A stretch of 64,000 bases of DNA. It comes from Coralloluteibacterium thermophilum. Its GTDB lineage: Bacteria > Pseudomonadota > Gammaproteobacteria > Xanthomonadales > Xanthomonadaceae. Made by a program: the position numbers and the translations under genes. Below, in pieces: positions 34,324-45,551 of the stretch. The notes beneath the pieces were generated by a model, which was not told the DNA's origin, ran no database searches, and saw only the letters and a program-made list of their open reading frames with translations. Position 1 is the stretch's first letter; each line of letters opens with the position of its first letter. Location: positions 1 through 64,000 of the forward strand of contig NZ_JBHSGG010000001.1 in NCBI RefSeq assembly GCF_042654365.1, written 5' to 3'.

Positions 34324-34944
34324 ATGCCCCCGCGCACCGTCCTCGCCCTCCTGCTGCTGGTCGCGGCGACCGCACCGGCGGAAGAGGTGCGCGTCTACCG
34401 CTGCACGGCGGCCGACGGCAGCCTGAGCGTGCAGAACACGCCCTGCCCGGAGGGCCAGCGCGAGGAGGTGCGGGCCTATGCGCGCCCGCAGGATCCGCCG
34501 CTGCCGCCCCCGGCGGTGCTGGCCGAGGCGCCTGCGCCCGTCGCCGCGGCGACCGTCCCGCCCGCGCCCGCAGTCCCGGCGACGACCGTCGCGCCGACGC
34601 TGTTCGAGTGCGTCCGCCACGACGGCAGCACCTACCTCGACGAGACCGGCGCGGGCGAGCGCCGCTGGGTGCCGCTGTGGGCGCTCGGCGTCTCGCCGCG
34701 CCGCCCGGACGTGCCCGCGCGTGCGGGCGAGTCGCCGGTCGTGGCCGGCTCGGAGCACGCGCCCGGCACCTGGGTCGAGGACGTCTGTCGCCCGCTCGGG
34801 ACCGCCGAGAGCTGCGCGCGCCGGCGCGAGGAGCTGGAGGCCGTGCGCGGCCGTGTCTTCCGCGCCCAGCCGTCGGAGCGGGCGCGCCTCCAGGCGCGCG
34901 AGGCGGAGATCGTCGCGGCGATGCAGGCCTGTCCGTCGCGCTGA
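34324..34944 (+). CDS. DUF4124 domain exported protein
   Basis: A 206-residue protein with a signal peptide (MPPRTVLALLLLVAAT, cleavage near APAEE). A DUF4124 domain (VRVYRCTAADGSLSVQNTPCPEG) is followed by a Pro/Ala linker and a second Cys-containing domain. Such proteins are common and of unknown function in Xanthomonadales. ATG at 34324 has a GGAGA site upstream. Confidence 0.8.
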   Translation: MPPRTVLALLLLVAATAPAEEVRVYRCTAADGSLSVQNTPCPEGQREEVRAYARPQDPPLPPPAVLAEAPAPVAAATVPPAPAVPATTVAPTLFECVRHDGSTYLDETGAGERRWVPLWALGVSPRRPDVPARAGESPVVAGSEHAPGTWVEDVCRPLGTAESCARRREELEAVRGRVFRAQPSERARLQAREAEIVAAMQACPSR

Positions 34945-34960
34945 GCGCGGCGGCGCGTCG

Positions 34961-35737
34961 TCAGAACCCGAAGGCGAGGAAGCCGCCGTCGATGGCCAGG
35001 CACTGCCCGGTGACGTAGCCCGCGGCGGGCAGGCAGAGAAAGGCCACCGCCGCCGCGACCTCGTCCGGCTCGCCGATGCGCCGCAGCGGCGTGCGCGCCA
35101 GCACCTCGTCGTGGTAGTCGGGATCGGCCAGCGCCCCTGCCGTGCGGCGGGTGCGGATGTACCAGGGGGCGACCGCGTTAACGCGGATGCCGTCCGCGCC
35201 CCACTCCGCCGCGAGGTTGCGGGTGAGCTGGTGCAGGGCGGCCTTGCTCATGCCGTAGGGCGCGCCGGTGCGCACGTGGGTCGCGCCCGAGACCGAACCG
35301 ACGTTCACGATGGCCGGCACGTCGCTCTGCACCAGCAGCGGGTAGGCGAACCGGCAGATCTCGAAGGCGCTGAAGAGGTTGGTCTCGAAGATCGCGCGCC
35401 ACTCGTCCTCGGCGTAGTCCACAGCGGCGCGCACGAGGTTGCCGCCGACGTTGTTGACCACCACGTCGAGGCCGCAGTCGAGGTCCTCGATCCAGTCGAA
35501 CAGCTCGCGCCGCTGCTCGCCGTCGGCGAGGTCCGCGGCGAAGGCGTGCACGCTGCGCTCGGGATGCGCGGTCTCGAGATCGTCGGCGGCGGCGTCGAGC
35601 TGCGCCTGGTCGCGCGCCACGAGCACCACGTCGGCGCCGAACCCCATGAGCGCCTGTGCCGCGGCGAGGCCGATGCCGGCGCTCGCGCCGGTCACCAGTG
35701 CGGTACAGCCGTCCAGTCGCCAGCGTGCGTCGCTCAT
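34961..35737 (-). CDS. Short-chain dehydrogenase/reductase
   Basis: A 258-residue classical SDR. It has the TGASAGIG NAD(P) glycine motif, NNVGG, a catalytic serine in NVGSVSGATHV, YGMSK with the catalytic tyrosine and lysine, and VNAVAPWYIRT. The sequence resembles tropinone-reductase-like proteins; the substrate is unknown. Convergent with the DUF4124 gene and divergent from a small lipoprotein gene. Confidence 0.9.
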   Translation of the reverse strand: MSDARWRLDGCTALVTGASAGIGLAAAQALMGFGADVVLVARDQAQLDAAADDLETAHPERSVHAFAADLADGEQRRELFDWIEDLDCGLDVVVNNVGGNLVRAAVDYAEDEWRAIFETNLFSAFEICRFAYPLLVQSDVPAIVNVGSVSGATHVRTGAPYGMSKAALHQLTRNLAAEWGADGIRVNAVAPWYIRTRRTAGALADPDYHDEVLARTPLRRIGEPDEVAAAVAFLCLPAAGYVTGQCLAIDGGFLAFGF

Positions 35738-35819
35738 TCCAGCCTCTCCTCCGCGCGGCGACGTGCCGCGCACGGACCCGTGGCTAGGATAGCCCGCCCG
35801 TCCTCCCGAGGAGCCGCCG

Positions 35820-35948
35820 ATGCCCCGCCTCGTCCCGCTCGTCCTGATCGCGCTCGCCACCACCGCCTGCACGGCACCGCCGGCCGACGACGCCGACCGG
35901 CCCGTCGAACCGCGCAGCGAGGCCGCGCCCGGAGCCGCCGGCGACTGA
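35820..35948 (+). CDS. Small lipoprotein, 42 residues
   Basis: ATG at 35820 after a GAGGAG ribosome site opens a 42-residue frame starting MPRLVPLVLIALATTACTAP, with a clear lipobox (ATTAC). The mature part is only 25 residues, acidic and Pro/Ala-rich. Short entericidin-like or LptM-like lipoproteins have this form, but no specific family is recognised. The gene is directly followed by a strong hairpin. Confidence 0.65.
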   Translation: MPRLVPLVLIALATTACTAPPADDADRPVEPRSEAAPGAAGD

Positions 35949-35965
35949 GCCGCCCGCTCGAACGA

Positions 35966-35992
35966 CGACGCCCGGCACGGGGCCGGGCGTCG
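35966..35992. terminator. Terminator between the small lipoprotein gene and sppA
   Basis: CGACGCCCGGC and its exact complement flank an ACGGG loop, 11 base pairs, located between the convergent ends of the small lipoprotein gene and sppA; it can serve both strands. Confidence 0.7.
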
Positions 35993-36014
35993 CGTGGGCA
36001 CTGCGTCCTCGTCG

Positions 36015-37886
36015 TCAGAGTTCGCAGAAGCAGTGGGCGAGGATGCTGAAGGGCTGGCCCTCGCCGCGGCTGCCCTGCAGCCAGCCGAAGTCGCGCTGCA
36101 CCTGGGCGCCGATGTCGTCGGCGCCGAGCAGGCCGGCGATGCCGGTGGCCTGCACCAGGGCCCGCGCCTGGGCGCTGCGCCCCATGTCCGACAGCAGCTT
36201 CTGGAACGGGGTCAGCGGCTTCTCGATGTAGTTCACGCGGTAGGCGTCCTGCTCCAGGCCGGCCAGCTCGCCGGCACGCGCCAGCGCGTCGCGCAGGCCG
36301 CCCAGCTCGTCCACCAGCCCGCGCTCGTGCGCCTGCGCGCCGCTCCACACCCGGCCGCGCGCCACCGCGTCGATCTGCTCGACGCTGCGCCCGCGCGCCT
36401 CGGCCACCTTGCCGGTGAAGTCGCGGTAGCCCTTCTCGATGATGGTCTGCACGTACTGGGCGAAACCCGGATCGAGCGGCGTGGACGGATCCATGGCGGC
36501 GGCCCAGCGCGTGGTGCCGACGCCGTCGGCGTGCACGCCGATCTTCGCCAGGGTCTCGGGGAAGGTCATGAACAGCCCGAAGATGCCGATCGAGCCGGTG
36601 ATGGTCGAGGGGTCGGCGTAGATCGCGTCGGCGTTCATCGAGATCCAGTAGCCGCCGGACGCGGCGACGCCGCCCATCGAGACGACCACGGGCTTGCCCT
36701 CGGCCTTGAGCAGCTCGACCTCGCGGCGGATCTGCTCGGAGGCGAACACCTCGCCGCCCGGGGAATCTACGCGCAGCACGACCGCCTTGACGTTCTCGTC
36801 CTCGCGCGCCTGGCGCAGCAGCTTGGAGGTGGACTCGCCGCCGACGCCGCCCGGGGGCTGCTCGCCGCCGCTGATCGCGCCCTGCGCGACCACCACGCCG
36901 ACGGTGTCGCGGGTGCCGCGCGGCTGCGCGTCGCGCTCGGCACGGGCGAGATAGTCGTCCAGGCCGACCTGGCGGAAGGTGTGGTTGTCGGTGTCCTCGG
37001 CACCCAGCTCGATCAGCTCGCGCCGCACTTCGTCCATGGTCTTGAGGCCGTCGACCAGGCCGTCCTCGAGCGCAAGGCGGGCGGTGTCGCCGCCGAGCGC
37101 GGCGAGCCGCTCCGGCAGCATGTCGATGCCCACCCGCAGGTGCCCGACGTCGAGCCCGCGCGCCTCGGCCACCTCGGCGAGGTAGCGGTCCCAGAGGTCG
37201 CCCATCCAGTAGAGGTCGGCCTCCTTCGCCTCCGGCGAGGCCGCATCGAGCACGTAGGGCTCGGCCGCCGACTTGTACTCGCCCACCTTGAACAGGTGCA
37301 CGTCGATGCCGAGCTTGTCCTCCAGCGCCTCGCGGTAGTACAGGCGGTTGCCGCCCAGGCCGCGCAGGAACACGTCGCCGAAGGGATGCAGGTAGACGGT
37401 GTCGGCCTGCGCGGCGAGGTAGTAGCCGGTCTGGCCGAGGCTGTCGCCGTAGGCGACGACCTGCTTGCCGGTCTCGCGGAACTCGCGCAGCGCGGCGCCC
37501 ACCTCGCGCAGCGCGGCCAGGCTGGCCGAACTCAGCTTGTCGGTGCGCAGGAAGATGCGCGCGATCCGGTCGTCGTCCTTCGCCGCCTCGATCGCGCGGA
37601 GCACGTCGCGCAGCTGCACTTCCTTGACCTCGCCGCCGCTCATGCGCGCCAGCGCGCGCGAGGCGGGGTCCGCGGAGAACTGCTCGACCAGGGCGCCTTC
37701 CGGCGCGATCACCAGCGCGGTGTCCGCCTGCAGCGGCGCGCTGCCGCGGCTGCCGACGACCACGCCGACGATGACGGCGAGGACCAGCAGCACGAAGAGA
37801 TTGAGCATGAGCAGGCTGAAGAAGCTCAGCACGCTCCAGATACCGCCGAAGAAGCGCCGGACCGGACCCGGACGACGTTCGTTCAT
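36015..37886 (-). CDS. sppA: Signal peptide peptidase SppA, 67K type
   Basis: A 623-residue membrane protease that degrades cleaved signal peptides. There is one N-terminal transmembrane segment (FFSLLMLNLFVLLVLAVIVG), then two tandem ClpP-like domains. The lysine of the Ser-Lys dyad lies in the first half (around FRETGKQVVAYGDS), and the serine in the second (VVVSMGGVAASGGYWIS). Domain two includes ITGSIGIFG. ATG at 37886 preceded by GGAG is preferred over one five codons upstream. Standalone gene, preceded by a MATE exporter gene on the same strand. Confidence 0.93.
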   Translation of the reverse strand: MNERRPGPVRRFFGGIWSVLSFFSLLMLNLFVLLVLAVIVGVVVGSRGSAPLQADTALVIAPEGALVEQFSADPASRALARMSGGEVKEVQLRDVLRAIEAAKDDDRIARIFLRTDKLSSASLAALREVGAALREFRETGKQVVAYGDSLGQTGYYLAAQADTVYLHPFGDVFLRGLGGNRLYYREALEDKLGIDVHLFKVGEYKSAAEPYVLDAASPEAKEADLYWMGDLWDRYLAEVAEARGLDVGHLRVGIDMLPERLAALGGDTARLALEDGLVDGLKTMDEVRRELIELGAEDTDNHTFRQVGLDDYLARAERDAQPRGTRDTVGVVVAQGAISGGEQPPGGVGGESTSKLLRQAREDENVKAVVLRVDSPGGEVFASEQIRREVELLKAEGKPVVVSMGGVAASGGYWISMNADAIYADPSTITGSIGIFGLFMTFPETLAKIGVHADGVGTTRWAAAMDPSTPLDPGFAQYVQTIIEKGYRDFTGKVAEARGRSVEQIDAVARGRVWSGAQAHERGLVDELGGLRDALARAGELAGLEQDAYRVNYIEKPLTPFQKLLSDMGRSAQARALVQATGIAGLLGADDIGAQVQRDFGWLQGSRGEGQPFSILAHCFCEL

Positions 37887-37953
37887 GTGGGACAACTCCA
37901 TGGTCGAGGCGGGCAGGATACCCCTGCCTCCGCGGCAGGCCCACGCCCACAGG

Positions 37954-39309
37954 TCATGCGGGGCGCCGCCCCGCGGCGAAGGCGGCGACGCTGCGCCTGC
38001 AGCGCGTCGAGAGCATCACCGCCGCGGCGGAGAGGCCGACGATCAGGCCGCACCACAGGCCCGGTGCGCCCCAGCCCAGGCCGACCCCGAGCAGGGCGCC
38101 GAGCGGCAGGCCCAGGCACCAGTAGGCGACCAGCGCGAGCAGCATCGGCACGCGGGTGTCCTTGAGCCCGCGCAGCGCACCGGCGGAGAGCACCTGGATG
38201 CCGTCGGGGAACTGGAACATCGCCGCGTACAGCATCAGGGTCGCGGCCAGCGAGGCGACCGCGGCGTCGCGCGTGTACACCCCGGTGATGGCCTCGTTGC
38301 CGAGGAACAGGAGCGCGCCGGAGACGAGCTGGGTGCCGATCACCAGCACGTAGCCGGCCCGCACCGCGGCGCGCAGCCCCTCCGCGTCGCCGGCGCCCGC
38401 CGCGCGCCCCACCCGCACCGTCGTCGCCTCCGCCAGCCCCATCGGCACCATGAAGCACAGCGTCGCCACGCTGATGGCGATCTGGTGCGCCGCGGTCTGC
38501 ACCGCGCCGAGGTGTGCGATCAGGAAGGTGGTCGCGACGAACAGGCTGCCCTCCATGAACACGGTGATGCCGATCGGCAGGCCGAGCCGCAGGAGGCTGC
38601 CGATGCGTGCGGCGCTCGGCGCGTCGAAGCGCGCGAACAGGCCGAGGTGGGCGAAGCGCGCGGTCCGCGCGAGGTAGAAGCCGAAACCGAGCGCCTGCAG
38701 CCAGACCATCGACGCGGTGGCGTAGCCCAGGCCCGCCGCGCCCAGCGCCGGCAGGCCGCCCAGCCCGAACATCAGCGCGTAGCCGAGCGGCGCCAGCACG
38801 CCCAGGCCGGCGAAGCCGAACACCATCGTCGGCAGGGTCCAGCCGAGGCCCTCGCTGGTGTAGCGCATGCACAGGTAGAGCGCGAGCGCCGGCGCGCCCC
38901 AGCGCGCGCCGCGCAGGAAGGCCGCCGCGGCGGGACGGATCTCGGGATCGACCCCGAGCGGCGCCAGCATCCAGGCGGCCGCGCTCAGCAGCGCGAACAG
39001 GGCCAGGCCGAGCCCGGCGGCGAGCCACAGGGCCTGCCGGAACACCGGCCCGATCTCGTCCTCGCGGCCGGCGCCGACGAGCTGCGAGATCGACGGCGGC
39101 ACCGCGAGCAGGGTGCCGACCAGCACCAGCACGACGATCGACCAGAACGCGTTCCCCACGGTCACACCGGCCTGGCTCACGGTCCCGTGCATGCCGGCCA
39201 GCACGGTGTCCACGAAGCCGATCAGGCCGGTCGCAAGGTGGCCGAGGATGAGCGGCAGCGCGAGCAGCGCGGTCGTGCGCAGCTCGCGGGCGCGGGCGGG
39301 AGAAGACAT
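37954..39309 (-). CDS. MATE-family multidrug exporter
   Basis: A 451-residue transporter with 12 predicted membrane segments and the MATE signatures LILGHLATGLIGFVDTVLAG in segment 1 and PIGITVFMEGSLF in segment 7. NorM-type exporters use sodium or protons to expel cationic drugs. Start at 39309 fits the family; the upstream frame is unsupported. A 68-base gap separates it from sppA. Confidence 0.92.
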   Translation of the reverse strand: MSSPARARELRTTALLALPLILGHLATGLIGFVDTVLAGMHGTVSQAGVTVGNAFWSIVVLVLVGTLLAVPPSISQLVGAGREDEIGPVFRQALWLAAGLGLALFALLSAAAWMLAPLGVDPEIRPAAAAFLRGARWGAPALALYLCMRYTSEGLGWTLPTMVFGFAGLGVLAPLGYALMFGLGGLPALGAAGLGYATASMVWLQALGFGFYLARTARFAHLGLFARFDAPSAARIGSLLRLGLPIGITVFMEGSLFVATTFLIAHLGAVQTAAHQIAISVATLCFMVPMGLAEATTVRVGRAAGAGDAEGLRAAVRAGYVLVIGTQLVSGALLFLGNEAITGVYTRDAAVASLAATLMLYAAMFQFPDGIQVLSAGALRGLKDTRVPMLLALVAYWCLGLPLGALLGVGLGWGAPGLWCGLIVGLSAAAVMLSTRCRRSVAAFAAGRRPA

Positions 39310-39502
39310 CGGGACGATCCGGAAGCCGGCGCGCACCGGCGATGCGCCGGTGGCGGTGCGGCCGGCCATTCTAGGGCGCGCCGGGCACTTTGAGATGGCA
39401 GGCGTGGACATGGCACGCTCCGGACGGGCGGCCCCTCCTCCCCTGCGGGGTCGGGCCGAGGATGCCGCGGCCAGGGGAGGCCGCCATTGCCGGAGGGAGA
39501 CG

Positions 39503-40702
39503 ATGACCAGCACGCCCGCCACCGCCGCTCCTGGCGCCGACACGGGGTCTGCCGCCGTGGCGCAGCCGCACTGCGCGAACTGCGGCACGGCCCTGCTCGG
39601 CGAGCACTGCCACGTCTGCGGCCAGCCCGTGCGCGGCCTGGTGCGCCACTTCTCGTCGATCGTCGGCGACTTCTTCGACTCGGTGTTCGAGCTCGACTCG
39701 CGCATCCTCAACACCGTCGCGCCGCTGTTCTTCCGCCCCGGGCACCTGTCCACCGAGTACTTCGCCGGCCGCCGCGTGCGCTACGTCAGCCCGGTGCGGC
39801 TGTTCGTGTTCCTGAGCATCCTGACCTTCTTCGTCGCGCGGCTGAGCATGAGCTTCGACGGCGACGCCGCGGCGGGCAGCGACGCCGGCGTCGGCATGCA
39901 CGGCGCCTTCGCCTCGGCCACCACACCCGAGGAAGTGGAGCGGATCCGCAGGCAGGCCCTGGAGGAACTGTCCGCCGCGCGCCGCGAAGCCGCATCCGTG
40001 CCCGGCGTCGCGACCGCCCTGGACACCGCAGGGCAGCGCATCGACCGCGGTGCCCGCGCCCGCCTCGCGCAGCTCGGCGCGGCGGATCCAGGCGCGGACG
40101 GCGCCGGCCCCGCCCCGGGCAGAACGCCGGCCCCGCTGCCGATCCGCTTCGGCGACGGCGATGACTGGAACCCGGTGGACAACCCCATCGAGGTGGAAGG
40201 GCTGCCGGCCTTCGCCAACGGCTGGCTCAACCGCCAGGTCGCGCGCGCGCAGAGGAACCTGCAGCGCATCGGCCAGGAGCCGGACGCCTACAAGGACGCC
40301 CTGCTGGGCGCGATCCCGACCACCCTGTTCGTGCTGCTGCCGATCTTCGCGCTGATGCTGAAGACGGCCTACCTGTTCAAGCGCAGGCTGTACATGGAGC
40401 ACCTGATCGTGGCCCTGCACAGCCACGCCTTCATCTGCATGGCGATCCTCGCCCTGCTGCTCGTCTACGCCCTGCAGGCGTGGCTGGCGCCGACGTGGCC
40501 GGCGGTGGGGACCCTGCTCTCCTGGGTACTGGCGGCGATCTACGTCTGGATCCCGCTCTACCTGCTGATCGCGCAGAAGCGCGTCTACGGGCAGGGCTGG
40601 CCGGCGACCCTGCTCAAGTACGCCGCGATCGGCCTCGTCTACCTCGTGCTGCTGTCCATGGGCCTCGGCGTGGCGACCGTCACCAGCCTGGTCCGGATGT
40701 AG
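39503..40702 (+). CDS. DUF3667 membrane protein with N-terminal zinc ribbon
   Basis: A 399-residue protein. A zinc ribbon (CANCGTALLGEHCHVCGQ) and the DUF3667-type region HFSSIVGDFFDSVFELDSRI with YFAGRRVRYVSPVRL come first, then four or five membrane segments from about residue 95 and in the C-terminal half. A long acidic/Ala-rich loop lies between them. The function of this family is unknown. ATG at 39503 follows GGAGGGAG. The gene is convergent with the DUF3106 gene. Confidence 0.85.
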   Translation: MTSTPATAAPGADTGSAAVAQPHCANCGTALLGEHCHVCGQPVRGLVRHFSSIVGDFFDSVFELDSRILNTVAPLFFRPGHLSTEYFAGRRVRYVSPVRLFVFLSILTFFVARLSMSFDGDAAAGSDAGVGMHGAFASATTPEEVERIRRQALEELSAARREAASVPGVATALDTAGQRIDRGARARLAQLGAADPGADGAGPAPGRTPAPLPIRFGDGDDWNPVDNPIEVEGLPAFANGWLNRQVARAQRNLQRIGQEPDAYKDALLGAIPTTLFVLLPIFALMLKTAYLFKRRLYMEHLIVALHSHAFICMAILALLLVYALQAWLAPTWPAVGTLLSWVLAAIYVWIPLYLLIAQKRVYGQGWPATLLKYAAIGLVYLVLLSMGLGVATVTSLVRM

Positions 40703-40717
40703 CCCCGGCAGCCCGCG

Positions 40718-41404
40718 TCACTGCCCGCCGGCGCGGCTGCGCACCAGCGCCGCGCGCGCGTCCGGCTCGGCCGCGAGCAGGTCGCGGCGCAGGGCCTCGC
40801 GCTGGCTGGCCGAAAGCCGGCGCGCCAGGCCGGAGAACGTCTCGCGGGTCTCGGGCGGCAGCGCCCGCAGCATCTCGAGGGTCGCGTCGCGCTCCTCCAC
40901 GGGCACGAAGGCGAACAGCGGCCGCAGGCCGGAGAACCACTGCCCGACCTCGGGACCGAGCCGCCACGCGGTGCGGGCGTCGGGATCGAGCGCCTCGAAG
41001 GCCGCCTGCAGGGCTTCGCGCCGCGCCTCGGGCAACGCGAGGTAGGCGCGCTCGGTGTCGAGCAGGCGCTGGCGCTCGGCCGGCTCCAGCGCCTCCCAGT
41101 CGGCGTAGCGCCCGCGCAGCTGCGCCCGTTCGCCCGGCGGCAGCTCGGCGAAGGCCTCGGCGCGGGTGCGGTAGGCGGCCCGCTCCGCGGGGGTCATCGC
41201 CGCCCAGCGCCGGGCGTTGTCGGCGAGCTGGGCGCGGGCCGGCTCCGGCAGCGCGTTCCAGCTCGACCGCCATGGCGCCAGCACCTCGCGGAGGGCCGGG
41301 TCGAGCGCGGTCCAGGGCACGGCCGCGAGGCCGACGGCGGGCAGCAGGGCGAGCGCGAGCAGGCCACGCAGGCGGCGACGCAGGCGGGGTTCACTGCGAC
41401 GCAT
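40718..41404 (-). CDS. DUF3106 exported protein
   Basis: A 228-residue protein with an Arg-rich N-terminus and signal peptide (LLALALLPAVGLAAV), followed by repeats of a short helical unit around WxxLxPxxR (ARRWAAMTPAERAAYRTR, YADWEALEPAERQRLLDT), typical of DUF3106. It resembles the heptad-like repeats of periplasmic metal- or stress-sensing proteins. It overlaps the upstream sigma-like gene by 14 bases, so the two act together, perhaps as a periplasmic partner of the membrane-anchored sigma-like protein. Confidence 0.82.
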   Translation of the reverse strand: MRRSEPRLRRRLRGLLALALLPAVGLAAVPWTALDPALREVLAPWRSSWNALPEPARAQLADNARRWAAMTPAERAAYRTRAEAFAELPPGERAQLRGRYADWEALEPAERQRLLDTERAYLALPEARREALQAAFEALDPDARTAWRLGPEVGQWFSGLRPLFAFVPVEERDATLEMLRALPPETRETFSGLARRLSASQREALRRDLLAAEPDARAALVRSRAGGQ

Positions 41405-42302
41405 CGGCGGCCTCCGTCGCCAGGTCCGCCCCTTCCGCGGCGTACCAGCTGAAGAAGTCCAGCCGCTGCGCGATGCGCGCACCGTCCGGGTCGGCATGCA
41501 TGGCGAAGTCCGGGTCGGCGAGCAGCTCGGCCTCGGGCGGCAGAGTCCGCGCCGGCAGCGGTGCCTCCGGCAGCGCCTGGCTCACGCCGGGCGCGAGACC
41601 GGGCACGCGCTCGCGCGGCAGGAAGGTCGCCGCCAGCGCCAGCAGGACCGCGGCGAAGGCGATCCACAGCACGACGAGCAGGCCGCGGCGCCGGGAGGAG
41701 GAGGTCGCGGGTCGCGCCGCGGCCGGCGGCGCCGGGGGCGTGCGGCCGCGCGCGATGTCCTCCCGCATCTGCGCCAGATGGGCGCGGATCGGCTCGGGCA
41801 GCGCCTTGACGCGCGCGTGCAGCGCGTCGCGCAGCGCGAACAGGGCCGCGTCGGACGCGCCGTCCGCGCGGCCGCGCAGCGTCTCCATGGCCCGCGCCAG
41901 CGCGTGCCGGTAGGCCTGCTCGGAGACCCCGAGCGCACGCGCGGCCGGGCCCAGCTCCAGGCCCCCGACCAACCGCAGCAGGAGGGCGGCCCGGGGCCCG
42001 GCGGTGATCGCGCCCAGCACGTCGGCCTCGGGCGGGGCATCGCTGCCGGCCGCGAAGCCCCGCAGTTGGGGCTGGGCGATCAGGCGCGCCCAGAAAGCCA
42101 GCGACCAGTCCGCCAGCGCGAGCGTGCCGGCGCGGGCCCGCAGCTCGACCAGGGCCTGGGCCAGCGCCTGGTGGGCACGCGCGGCGTCCCCGCACTGGCT
42201 TTCGGCGAACACGTAGCCGCGGCGCTCCACCCCGCGCACGAAGGCAGCGAAGGCGGCAGGCGAAACGGAACCGGCGGGCGGAGCGGACGGCGTGGGGGGC
42301 AT
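41391..42302 (-). CDS. Sigma-70 region-4-like protein with C-terminal membrane anchor
   Basis: A 303-residue protein. Residues 95-142 look like the sigma-70 region 4 helix-turn-helix (LVGGLELGPAARALGVSEQA then YRHALARAMETL), and the N-terminal half vaguely resembles an ECF region 2. A transmembrane segment follows at about 207-227 (LLVVLWIAFAAVLLALAATF), leaving an approximately 75-residue periplasmic tail rich in acidic residues. A sigma-like protein with its own membrane anchor is unusual; it may be a tethered transcription factor rather than a true sigma factor. The 14-base overlap with DUF3106 is notable. Confidence 0.7.
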   Translation of the reverse strand: MPPTPSAPPAGSVSPAAFAAFVRGVERRGYVFAESQCGDAARAHQALAQALVELRARAGTLALADWSLAFWARLIAQPQLRGFAAGSDAPPEADVLGAITAGPRAALLLRLVGGLELGPAARALGVSEQAYRHALARAMETLRGRADGASDAALFALRDALHARVKALPEPIRAHLAQMREDIARGRTPPAPPAAARPATSSSRRRGLLVVLWIAFAAVLLALAATFLPRERVPGLAPGVSQALPEAPLPARTLPPEAELLADPDFAMHADPDGARIAQRLDFFSWYAAEGADLATEAADASQ

Positions 42303-42849
42303 GGGGTCGGCGGGGCGGCGGCCCAGGGATTCTAGAGGGTGCCGAGCGCCGGGGGCACGCCGCAGGGCGCGGGCCGCCGCCTCGCTGGCCCGGCGCCCCC
42401 GTACACCCTCCGTACCCGGGCGGATCGCGCTTGACAGGCGCCGAAAATCCGCTCTTCCAGGCGGGGCGCGGCCTGCCACCGCCATCACGTTGTACACAAG
42501 CGCGCAGGCGCCGCACCGCAACAGGCCTGCGCGACCCGTTCACCGATCGGCAACACACCCGTCACAGCCAAGCTGTTGATTCTTATGCACAAATGCAGCT
42601 TGGTCACTTTTTCGCCAAGTTGAGGAAGGGCCCACGGCAAGGCCGCTCCCGCCGGTTCTCCTCCCGGGATCCACAAACTTATCCACAGATCGTGTGGATA
42701 ACAGGGAATCTCCCCCGGGGGCGGCGACTTGCGGGTGCTTCCTCATTCCCCGGGCAACAAGACCGTGCAAGTCGCAGGGCTCCCCCACGCCGCGGCGCCG
42801 GCGGGACGGCCCAGGCCCTTTCCGTCGCCGGGGCTCCTAGACTGTCGGC
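42303..42849. promoter_or_regulatory. Intergenic region with DnaA boxes upstream of priA
   Basis: A 547-base gap, AT-rich in its second half. It holds three DnaA boxes: TTATGCACA (42583-42591), a perfect TTATCCACA (42679-42687) and a perfect inverted TGTGGATAA (42693-42701) facing it with 5 bases between. A weaker GGATCCACA lies at 42667-42675. The first box is inside an 8-bp inverted repeat CCAAGCTG/CAGCTTGG (42568-42575, 42596-42603). The site could titrate DnaA, reactivate it like DARS, or regulate priA. It is not the standard oriC neighbourhood (no dnaA, dnaN, gidA). Confidence 0.7.
42679..42701. promoter_or_regulatory. Inverted pair of perfect DnaA boxes
   Basis: TTATCCACA and TGTGGATAA are separated by GATCG, giving two consensus DnaA boxes in head-to-head orientation. 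They lie 149 bases before the priA ATG. Confidence 0.8.
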
Positions 42850-45060
<2,211 letters not shown>

Positions 45061-45061
45061 C

Positions 45062-45499
45062 ATGACCACCCCCACCGGCACGCTCGCGCCGCCCATCGGC
45101 GGCCTGCTGGAGTCCGCGCTCTACGTGGACGACATGGCGCGCTCGCGCCGCTTCTTCGAGGAAGTGCTGGGCCTGCGCGCCATGGCCGCGGGCGAGCGCC
45201 TGGTGGCCTACGACGCGGGAGCCGGCGGCGTGCTGCTGGTGTTCCCGCGCGGCGGCGCACGCGCGGACGTGCGCACGGAGGACGGGCTCATCCCCGGCCA
45301 CGACGGCAGCGGGCCGCTGCACATGGCGTTCGCGATCGCGGAGGACGACTACGCGCCCTGGCTCGCTCGCCTGCGGGCGCACGGCGTGCCGATCCGCGGC
45401 GAGATGCGCTGGGAGCGCGGCGGCCGCAGCGTCTACTTCGAGGATCCGGACGGACACGTGCTGGAGCTGGCCACGCCCGGGCTCTGGCCGAACCGCTGA
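45062..45499 (+). CDS. VOC-family (glyoxalase/bleomycin-resistance-like) protein
   Basis: A 145-residue protein with the beta-alpha-beta-beta-beta repeats of the VOC fold: LESALYVDDMARSRRFFEEV in the first half and HMAFAIAEDDYAPWL in the second, with metal-ligand candidates in HMAF and the late VYFEDPDGHVLELATP. Substrate is not predictable. It starts two bases after priA and is probably cotranscribed. Confidence 0.88.
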   Translation: MTTPTGTLAPPIGGLLESALYVDDMARSRRFFEEVLGLRAMAAGERLVAYDAGAGGVLLVFPRGGARADVRTEDGLIPGHDGSGPLHMAFAIAEDDYAPWLARLRAHGVPIRGEMRWERGGRSVYFEDPDGHVLELATPGLWPNR

Positions 45500-45551
45500 G
45501 CCCGGCGCGCCCTTCATCGCGCCTCCTCCGGCACCGTGCCAGGGTGCCCGC

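Noticed and set aside
42303..42849. Calling the DnaA-box region the chromosomal oriC
   Set aside because: The neighbours dnaA, dnaN, recF, gyrB, rpmH and gidA are absent and only three good boxes are present; GC skew of the full genome would be needed.
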